DNA of 64,000 nt, taken from the NCBI GenBank assembly GCA_949318235.1, contig OX439128.1, positions 52,798,505-52,862,504 on the forward strand, in the 5' to 3' direction. Position 1 is the first letter of the stretch. Each line of letters opens with the position of its first letter. The notes under the pieces are model-generated. The model ran no database searches. It had not been told where the DNA came from and saw only the letters and a list, made by a program, of their open reading frames with translations. This stretch comes from Ecdyonurus torrentis (Eukaryota; Arthropoda; Insecta; Ephemeroptera; Heptageniidae). Positions 57,301 to 64,000 of the stretch are shown in pieces. The position numbers were made by a program, and so were the translations under genes.

Positions 57301-60300
57301 AAATTTTAGTCCCATGCAAGCCCATGTTAATTTCAATAATTATTTTCTCTCTTATCTGATGGTCTCAGTTTCTGAAAATTTTATCATAGGTAGCTGTTAC
57401 TGTTAACTTTCAAATGCCATCATAAAGTTTTGAAGTTTTCTTTTTAGATTTTGCGATACAAGCCATTTGAATACAAGCCTTAAATGAAACATAGTAATTT
57501 TCCATATGCAAACTACATGGCACAACTGACTTTGAAATAATAGACAGTTGACTATATTTACCTTCATGAGTGCTGCACCTTTCCTAGGCCCCAGACCACA
57601 CACAAACTGCACCAGGTTGCTGGTGTGAGGCTCCTGGATGGCTCTGTTGAGGTCAACACCCACCTCGTTGGTACGATTGACAAACTCAAGGTACAGAGCA
57701 TCCAGCAGCTCCTCCTTAGAGATTTGCTCCTGTAATCACAAACAATAATCTGTCACATTTCATTTAAAATGTTCTTTTGTTCTTTTATTAAGCTTTTTTT
57801 ACTGCCGCCTACAATTATTGCCCTGAGATAAAATCTACGTTAGCAATGTAATATAGGTATAGGGCAAAAACTTTTGTCCTCAATAATTCAATTTTCTTCT
57901 TCTTAGAATTAGAATAGAATAAGCGACCGTCTGGTTTGCGAGGTATCAGTTGGTCACCTACTAACTTAATTTTGTTATTTGTGTGCTAGCAAGAATTGTC
58001 AGCAAACTATGGCACTGTACTCTTCACTATGGTAAGACATGACTGACGTACCTGCAGAGGATGGAACCTGAGACACAGGATCTCTTCATCTGAAGAACAC
58101 AGCTGTGAGAACTCAATGAGAGGGTCCTGCATTCTCCTAGCCAGAGAGACGGCCTGTCTCAGTAAGTGAGGGTAGTCTCTGAACTCAGCCTGAAACACAA
58201 AGCAGTGGAAGGTAATTACATTGGAAATACAGCGTGCAAATTTATTTAAAGTTAAGTGAAAAAAAAAATAAAAATAATAATAATAATAAAAAGCTCAAAT
58301 TTTTACAGATAATTAAGAGATTTGATAGAAAAACCACTATAGAGTGTATATACCCATGACGTCATTCTGAGTGCTTTTTGATGCTCTTCTTGAGCAATGA
58401 ATAACATTGCTCAGCATAGGACAAACTAAGTTTTTGGCTATTTCTTTGGAAAATTAGCTATTTTTTGGTCATTATTATTTTTCTTGCATACTTGAGGCAC
58501 TAATTCAACCTGTTAACAACATCAATGCTCTCAAAAATATTGCGAAGTATTTTTAAACTGGCAAAATGTGCTATTTTCCTATACCGGTCAATGTTATATA
58601 GTACTCACTTATGACGTCGACTTTAACATGAATGAAACCACCCTATAGATCAGTAAAAATTGTGTAATAGGAGAGAGTATGCTTACAATTACAGGGATGC
58701 AAAGTAGAGAAAATATTGTAACCCAGTCCAAAAATAAATTTAAATGCGTATGCTCATATTGCTCTGTAGAAAGTGAGCTTCATTAAAAAAGATATAAATA
58801 TGTGAAAAAACCATCGCGGTTAATGCTACTAAAACAATAGGATAGTGATAGGACAAGAGAAATTAGAGCACCATGTAGCTAGATCGCGAGAGGTGTGTGG
58901 GTTGTGAGGATATTTGGTATGTATGGTTAGCTTCTGCACAGAATCACCCATCCTTTTAATTTCTTTTCATATAAAACGTCCTAGCCAAGATGCTAGTGAA
59001 TTGATTTGAATCCCTACTCCATTTAACTATCAAAATTAGAGAATTTCGCTTTGTATTAACTTTCAATACACGGTGCTCTAATTTCTCTTGTCCTATCACT
59101 ATCCTATTGTTTCATTAAAAAAGAAGATTTTTTTCTTGCATATTGGTTAAGACAGTGTGAACATTGCACGTAGCACAGTAGTCATTTTCAGCACCTCATT
59201 TCAATTGATTCATTCACAATTGATTTATTTACTCCCATACGTTGCAGTTCTCCGTTAGCTCACGGTTAAATGGTATGCAACTAACGGGTGTTAGTCTTTT
59301 TATGTAACAACAACTAAGTTTAAAAACATTCATAAACGATTGATTACTCCAATTTAACTTAATTAACATCTGTAATTAATCATCTATTGGCTTGTTAAGC
59401 TCACAAAAATACTTTAATTTGGTTTTGAACTGTACTGTATTTGCTAATTGAAAGTAGAGAAATCAAAGAGTCAATTAATTTAATTAATGGACCACTTGCA
59501 ATGAAACAACTTTTTAAAATAAATTGAAACATACTTATGGAAAAATTGTTATAATAAATAACTTATTACAACAATGAGGAAGGTGAATTTTGTATACCCC
59601 ACTTTTTTCTCGGCAAATACTAATGCTACTGAACCTTCTACAGTGAATACTTTCCGAAATAAATGCCCGATTAATGACGTCACAGGCTTTTTAGGTCGAT
59701 TTTTAAAAATTAATTAAAAATACTTCGCATGCTCCAATCGTCCTAAGAAAAAATAACGCCTCAAATTTTTTTGAAGCTGTTTCCAAACATATAATCTCAA
59801 CAAAAAAAATTTCAATTCACCTTCCTCATTATAATATATACCTATATAGGTACCTATATATAAAACAACAACAACAACATTAATTGCAAGTGGTTCATTA
59901 AAAGTAACAATTTCACTAGAAAACATTTGAATGTTATATTATTTTGTTATTTCCACCCCCAACGCACAGAGGTAAGACAAATTTAATAATGTACTTACAC
60001 TTCCTTTGATAGAGTTAGCGAAGACCTTAGCCAGTTCATTGTCAACGATCTCCACGTTGATACAGTTGGGAAAACTCTCCTCGTCAACGAGGTTGGCTAA
60101 GATGTCTTTGACGTCAGCTTGTACCATGATTGCCTCACGTGACTCTGCACCAATCACCACCATGTGAGGCCTCTTGGTCACGATCAGGTTCTTCAGACCA
60201 AGCAAGTCTGCCTCCTGTCATACACAGCAACAATATTAAGTTAACAAATTGTAATTAAAAATTATCAACAAAATTATTAATTTCCACGCTATATGTTGAT

Positions 60301-61565
60301 GTTTTTACTAACAAAACTGTAACTGACTGTACTGTTAAACAGTTGGGTTAAATTGAGAGGTTGTACGCCTGATTTCACCCAATAAAAGCCGTTAATTATT
60401 ATTATTACTATCAACGTAACAGTCAGTACATGTCAAGTACCTCACAAATACTTATTATTACAAAACAACATAGCAACTTGAAAATGATATTTCAATTTTT
60501 TTGTTTAATTAATAATTTTGTTATGCATTTTTTTTTTGTAGAACACATACAAAACAACATTAGAAAAAAAAAATTAAAATTAAAAAAACAAACAAGCAAA
60601 CTAGGTACGTACTACTTTTCAAGTCTACAAATGCTTACAGTACAGTTGAAATTAACTTCTTTTTAAGGTAGAGACAGTGGTAAAAATATCATGTTTTAGT
60701 GATAGTAAACTAGCTCTCTGATTGGCTAGTTGATTGCTACTAACCAATCAGAGAGCTAGTTTACTATCGCTGTCACAATAAAAACGTTTCCCACTGTCTT
60801 TATGCAACAAATGAGGTAAAATGATGTTTTCCCCTATTCTAGACAATGCATTAGGCACCACAAACATGGCGACAAAGCACAAGGATATGCAATGTGTCTA
60901 TTGCCTTGATAATGTATATATTTTACCTTCTGCATTTTGTCTTCCTCCCTCCAGCTAGTCTTTCTCTTCATCAAGTGTGGCAGACGTAAATACTCAAGCA
61001 CGTCACCCTCATGTCCCACGATACAAGCAAATGCTGCCTGCGTGAAGTCAGGTACGTAAGCGATAGAGAGGACACGTAGACCTTTCTTAGAGTCCCAGTC
61101 GTCCTCCTGATCCTCGTCACTGAAGTCCACGGCATAGGGGGCCACTCTCAGCTGATTATACAGCCTGTAACAACATGCCTTGAGCACGTTCTCTTTGGCC
61201 TCCGCCAGCAGACGTTCCTTGAGCTCAGTACGCAGTGCTGGGATCAGCAGCTTCTTCATCGCCAAGTCCACACACTCCATACGCAGGTCGTTCCAGTCCT
61301 GCACGCTCTTACTGTACTCATCCTTGTTGTACAGCTGCTTTATCTCCTCCAAGTAAGAACTGCTTGTCATGCCCTCCATGTCTTCACTGATAGTCAGCGT
61401 GATTAGACGTTCTTGTTCTGCATTGTGAAGCTTCAAGTACTGGTCGCCGTTCAAGTCACGTACTGGTTTGTTCTTCACGTACTTGATGCTGGTGCAGCGT
61501 CACAAACAAGTAATAACAAGGATTAGTAATGTTGGCATTGCGTTACAACTGCTTTTTACAGGGAG

Positions 61566-61606
<41 letters not shown>

Positions 61607-63919
61607 CATGGAAGGGGATGGTAGGTTATAGAGGAGCACCTTGCTATTGCACTTAGATTAGATTTGCATAGCTAATTTGATCAAAAAATTAAATACAATA
61701 GCTAAATCTAGCTTGTCATTTAGTAAGTAGGTTACCAGTAAACTAAATGTTATTTCATCGTAGTTGCCTTCAAAATACAGCATACAGATTCAATTGTGCT
61801 ACATAACTGACGTGTAATAACATAACATCAATTTATATAGCAATAACAGTTTCTATTGACTAAGAAAGGAACAACTGTTATGAGGCTGACTTAAGGCGAT
61901 TTTGGTCACATCCGCTTCCGTTTCTACTTGCTACGCATGCGCAGTACGTACATCGAAACAGAAGAGGATGAGACAGAAATTGCGTATAGTCGGCCTCAAT
62001 ACAGTTGTTCCTTTATAAGTCAATAATTTAATACCCCCCCCCCCCCCCAATATATATAGGTATTGATATATTGCATACACAGTGATGAGCAAATATTAGT
62101 TTCTCTGTTTAAATGAAATTAAACGTGCTAAAATCTGTTTTAATTTAATATCTTAGGCCTCTGTTTTTATCTAGCACGTTTGCCTAACACTAATACTCTA
62201 TTACTGATGTCACAGAACAGAACACAAGATGAAAGATATGTATGTGTAGCTACCTGTAACAAGGATGGTTCTCGTCTATTTCCTTGAGTCCCTTCTTGGT
62301 TGGCCTGATGGTAACCTTGGCTCTCTCGAAGTACGTCTCTCTCATACACGAGCGTACCAGAGGTTCTCTCGACAACTGGATGGCCACCATGTACTTAGCA
62401 GCCATCAGGATCTCCTCGGACGTCTTGAAAATACTGAAGAAACACACAAATAGTAAACATCAATCATAGACACTTGACTTACAGTTGTGACCTAGTGCCA
62501 TATCATCGCACAAGCTACACAAGATTACTAACAAGTTAAAGTCACTTACTTGCTCCTGTATTCATCAGCGACCATGCTGGGCTCCTGAGGCTCCTGTTCT
62601 ATCTCATGTCTCTGGTAGTTGTCTCTCAAGTTCTCTGCAAACTGTGACGGAGACAGACCAAACTTCTTGGCAAGACCATCTGTCGACATCGCACACACAT
62701 CACATATCAACTACGTTCTTACTTATAAATATATAATAACTATCCTAGACTGGTCTCACCAACATGACTTCATAAGTTACTTAAGCTATTTTGAAGAACA
62801 CTGGAGAAGAAAAAAAAGTACCTATTGCATGTTCTCTGGAAGAGAGCATCATCCTAATTTGGTTGATATGCTAGTTTGCAATTGTTTAGTTCATTAAAGG
62901 GCCACAGACACTAATTTTTTTTGAAGTTGTGTTTAATCCAGTATTTAGTACTACTATTTATGAAAATAATTGTAAATGTCGTTAAGAGCCAGTGCACCTC
63001 TTCCTTTGAATTAAAAAATTAAATCAATGTTTGCCACGCCCCCTTACATACTCCGTTTCACGTATCTTCAGAACCGTCTCACGCTATTTGGTGACTTTTG
63101 GTGGCCAAAATTACATCAACAGTTATTGCCGCTTCATACAAGGCAAAACCTGTTCCTCATTTTGACCATAGAATGTGGCTGAGTGCTTATTAAAGCTAAT
63201 ATCTTACATGAATCGAAGTATAAACGTCAGCTGATCATTGCTTGGTCATAATGCAAGTAGATAACTTATGTAATCCAGAGAGGATTCCCGCTGAAAAGTA
63301 CTGGTCAGCTGGAGACGTGTATTGCGGGTCAAAATTACATTGATCAAATGGGCAACAAAATATAACTTCCAGGATAAAATAAAATTAAAGGCAACAGAAA
63401 ATTGAATAACGATATTCTCTTTGGATTACCTATCTATAGAAATACCTTACTTGGTCAAACAACAATCGAACTTTAATTTAATAATTAAATTAGAGGGAAC
63501 AGTCGCATCAGATTTTAACAACTTGTGAAATTGTTTTTGTACCTAGTAGATTCTAAACTGCCAGGGTGTCTGTGAGCCTTTAACAAAACTTGATTTCCCA
63601 CTCACCCAGTCCTGCTTTACGACACAGAGCGTAGGTGCCTCCCCTGGAGGCTTGCTTGGGTGTCTCGTCTTCAACTTGAGGGTCCTCCTCTTCCTCCTCA
63701 GGAGGCTCCTCCTCTATGATGTCCTCATCCTCAGCCCCCTCCTCACCCTCTCCTCTCTCTGCTCTCCTGGCAAGTCGCTCCTGACGTCTCTTCTCTCTTG
63801 CTTCCTCTCTCTCTTTCTTACGATACGCCTCCTGCATGGCTGGCAGTTCGTGAGAGTAGTACAGCATGAAGTGTTGGTAAATATCTCGCAGTTCTTCCAT
63901 GGTCTGTACTTTCTTTAGC
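44905..63919 (-). CDS. SUPT6H: SPT6 transcription elongation factor / histone chaperone (5' part outside window, 18 exons)
   Basis: Exons, minus strand, all phase-consistent: 63919-63606, 62679-62550, 62433-62254, 61488-60927, 60214-59999, 58189-58052, 57729-57562, 57087-56960, 56477-56276, 54711-54537, 51969-51600, 50912-50708, 49562-49251, 48590-48350, 47869-47712, 47105-46822, 45842-45720, 45160-44905 (TAA). They encode 1386 residues, collinear with human SPT6 from about a quarter of the way in. Order seen: charged linker; HTH-like region (exons 2-3); YqgF/RNaseH-like domain (exons 4-6, [24 protein letters not shown]); helix-hairpin-helix ([14 protein letters not shown]); exons 8-9 with [20 protein letters not shown]-like region ([10 protein letters not shown]); S1 RNA-binding domain ([10 protein letters not shown]); tandem SH2 (HPSFHNI, FRPSSK with the phosphate-binding Arg, then [20 protein letters not shown]); Thr-Pro-rich tail. 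SPT6 travels with RNA polymerase II and binds its phosphorylated linker. The N-terminal acidic region and start codon lie beyond base 64000. Confidence 0.96.
46305..46600. mobile_element. MITE family B, inverted copy (SPT6 intron 16)
   Basis: AAGGCATAGAAAACATGAAA to AAGTGTTTTGTGATAT; CRE at 46455. Flanked by G- and C-runs (46160 and 46660). Confidence 0.8.
46822..47105 (-). CDS. SUPT6H: SPT6 exon 16: low-complexity Ser/Gly/His/Thr-Pro tail segment
   Basis: This exon encodes the disordered tail after the tandem SH2: a run of [21 protein letters not shown] Thr-Pro repeats followed by [15 protein letters not shown] and THR-PRO sites. It corresponds by position to the Ser/Thr/Gln-rich tail of animal SPT6. 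Such Thr-Pro sites are plausible targets of proline-directed CDKs (inference). Confidence 0.9.
48025..48330. mobile_element. MITE family E, inverted copy close to the exon 14 donor
   Basis: GATCCCTTGCACATCC to GTACAAGGGGTCA; ends about 20-30 bp from the donor after 48350. Confidence 0.75.
48688..49107. mobile_element. TTAA-tipped palindromic MITE (SPT6 intron 13)
   Basis: TTAAGGGGGAATGGGTCATG left and, inverted, TTAAGGAAGAATGGGTTATG right; arms more than 150 bp. Confidence 0.85.
50061..50310. mobile_element. Palindromic MITE (SPT6 intron 12)
   Basis: AATCAAAGAAATGACAGGAG left, its inverse right; inner arms TGAGGTCTGTAGCTTGGTG and inverse. A lone left flank occurs at 45590-45660. Confidence 0.85.
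50388..50690. mobile_element. MITE family C copy ending by the exon 12 donor
   Basis: TTAAAGGCATAGAACACC left, GTTAGGATATTAGACATG right, about 20 bp from the donor after 50708; the central CRE is reduced to GGCGTCAC. Confidence 0.85.
51998..52265. repeat. Repeat family G (SPT6 intron 10)
   Basis: GATACTGCGGGATTTGACTG through GGTCACGGGTTCTGAAAATT. It is followed by another two-copy repeat (52280-52415 and 47325-47475, ACATCCCTTCTTACAAA). Confidence 0.7.
52652..52988. mobile_element. MITE family B, complete copy
   Basis: TTTAAAGGCATAGAAAACAT left and its inverse ending CTATGCCTTTAA right; CRE at 52825. Best B copy. Confidence 0.88.
52985..53112. mobile_element. Partial element of the ACCATCGCGGTTA family
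   Basis: AAAACCATCGCGGTTAGGAT and ACCAGCAAGGGCCTTACCA; related to 54900-55190 and 58803-59115. Confidence 0.6.
53110..54275 (-). pseudogene. Degraded Penelope-like retroelement fragment, GIY-YIG endonuclease end
   Basis: In SPT6 intron 10, in the same orientation. The open frame 54114-53386 (242 codons, read from a GTG) has [21 protein letters not shown], a Cys motif (FPC...RRCDTC), then [27 protein letters not shown] and a conserved tail: the linker plus GIY-YIG nuclease typical of the C-terminus of Penelope-like element polyproteins. Just upstream (54270-54115) another frame reads [20 protein letters not shown], the usual end of the reverse-transcriptase part, so there is a frameshift at about 54115 and the RT itself is missing (5' truncation near 54275, next to GGGAATGGAA repeats). 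The likely 3' UTR runs to about 53110. Not expected to be active. Family assignment is from memory of motifs. Confidence 0.75.
54900..55190. mobile_element. Palindromic MITE, ACCATCGCGGTTA family
   Basis: AAACCATCGCGGTTAGGTAT then arms GGATAGGAGAAAACCAGCAA / inverse, with TCCCATAGTTCGGTGAAAAT inside and an (AAAATAT)n loop. Confidence 0.85.
55247..55580. mobile_element. Palindromic MITE (SPT6 intron 9)
   Basis: AGTAAGTTCAGGGGTTACAA left and its inverse right; arms continue through AATGAGAAGAACTGTTCATA. Confidence 0.85.
55583..56204. mobile_element. TTAA-tipped MITE family T-like element, interrupted
   Basis: TTTAAGGGGGTAGGTGACCG left; right, inverted, TTTAAGGCGGTGGGGGACCG. Interrupted by 55758-55942. 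Confidence 0.8.
55758..55942. mobile_element. Pogo-like hairpin MITE nested in 55583-56204
   Basis: TA-flanked CAGTAGTCCATCTCCTATAG at the left and a near-perfect inverse at the right; arms of about 65 bp. Confidence 0.88.
56555..56850. mobile_element. MITE family C copy (SPT6 intron 8)
   Basis: CATATCTTAATATACCTAAA left, ATTTACGTATGCTAGGATAT right; CRE at 56708. Confidence 0.83.
57158..57490. repeat. Repeat family G (SPT6 intron 7)
   Basis: AAATTAGGTACTACGGGATT through TTTTTAGATTTTGCGATACA. Confidence 0.7.
58337..58648. mobile_element. MITE family A copy (SPT6 intron 5)
   Basis: TATAGAGTGTATATACCC left, ACCACCCTATAG right; CRE at 58357. Confidence 0.87.
58803..59115. mobile_element. Palindromic MITE, ACCATCGCGGTTA family
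   Basis: AAACCATCGCGGTTAATGCT, arms AATAGGATAGTGATAGGACA and inverse. Confidence 0.8.
59485..59900. mobile_element. MITE with TIR TTAATGGACCACTTGCAAT, carrying a nested hairpin
   Basis: Outer tips TTAATGGACCACTTGCAATG and inverse TTGCAAGTGGTTCATTA. Inner arms CAATGAGGAAGGTGAA (about 59573) and inverse (to 59829). CRE at 59675. Confidence 0.8.
60680..60800. mobile_element. Short hairpin element (SPT6 intron 4)
   Basis: GATAGTAAACTAGCTCTCTG and its inverse; outer AGACAGTGG / CCACTGTCT. A family E stub follows to about 60905, ending near the exon 4 donor. Confidence 0.8.
61566..61605. repeat. Poly-A run (example of a window-wide class)
   Basis: About 39 A. Similar runs of 20 or more A/T lie near 3688, 4240, 4360, 4770, 5085, 10735, 11381, 12825, 18095, 19060, 23209, 23938, 24270, 28688, 28898, 29091, 29538, 33740, 33972, 49118, 52615 and 54356. 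Confidence 0.9.
61857..62023. mobile_element. MITE family N copy (SPT6 intron 3)
   Basis: TTGACTAAGAAAGGAACAAC left and inverse right; centre CGCATGCGCA (61934-61943). Confidence 0.87.
62680..63605. other. SPT6 intron 1 of this window, no repeat recognised
   Basis: About 0.9 kb of unremarkable intron, less AT-rich than the others near 63030-63120. Confidence 0.5.
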
Positions 63920-64000
63920 CTACGACAACAATCAGGGATGAAGATGAAATAAATCAATTCAATCATTCTTAATTAAATTTTTTAAGGAAAAATCATCACC

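Overview
The window is animal nuclear DNA. It is AT-rich, and every coding block is interrupted by GT-AG introns of about 0.1 to 8.8 kb. Two conserved eukaryotic genes, both on the minus strand, could be assembled exon by exon. Everything else is intron or intergenic DNA packed with short hairpin transposons (MITEs), microsatellites and very long A/T runs. APPBP2 is an animal gene, so the host is a metazoan; the repeat style and protein divergence suggest an invertebrate, but I cannot name the phylum.

Layout, reading down the minus strand. (1) 63919-44905: the C-terminal three quarters of SPT6 (18 exons; the 5' exons lie beyond the right edge). All reconstructed exons join in frame and end in the conserved GDATPL..DE tail. 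(2) 44904-38916: intergenic, with nested MITEs, a (GA)n tract and the presumed APPBP2 promoter. (3) 38915-7935: complete APPBP2 (11 exons, 580 codons), stretched over 31 kb because introns 1, 2 and 3 are full of repeats. (4) 7934-1: gene-free, with hairpin elements and two large microsatellites at the left edge. The genes lie head to tail but have unrelated jobs: transcription elongation and histone chaperoning (SPT6), and TPR-based cargo or ubiquitin-ligase adaptor function (APPBP2).

Mobile DNA. I recognise many MITE families by eye, several with 3 to 14 copies. The commonest (family A, TIR TATAGGGTGT) has about 14 full or partial copies, often abutting one another. Several families have TTAA at their tips. 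One degraded Penelope-like retroelement fragment (GIY-YIG endonuclease end) sits in SPT6 intron 10. Some elements are nested in one another, and one sits inside a (TA)n microsatellite.

Most interesting points: an in-frame duplication of the 3' half of APPBP2 exon 10 together with its splice donor, which could add an extra 46-residue TPR segment by alternative splicing; a dead duplicate of the start of APPBP2 exon 2; and about 24 perfect TGACGTCA (CRE/ATF) palindromes against about one expected by chance, nearly all inside several unrelated MITE families. No RNA gene, CRISPR array or prokaryotic-type system was found.
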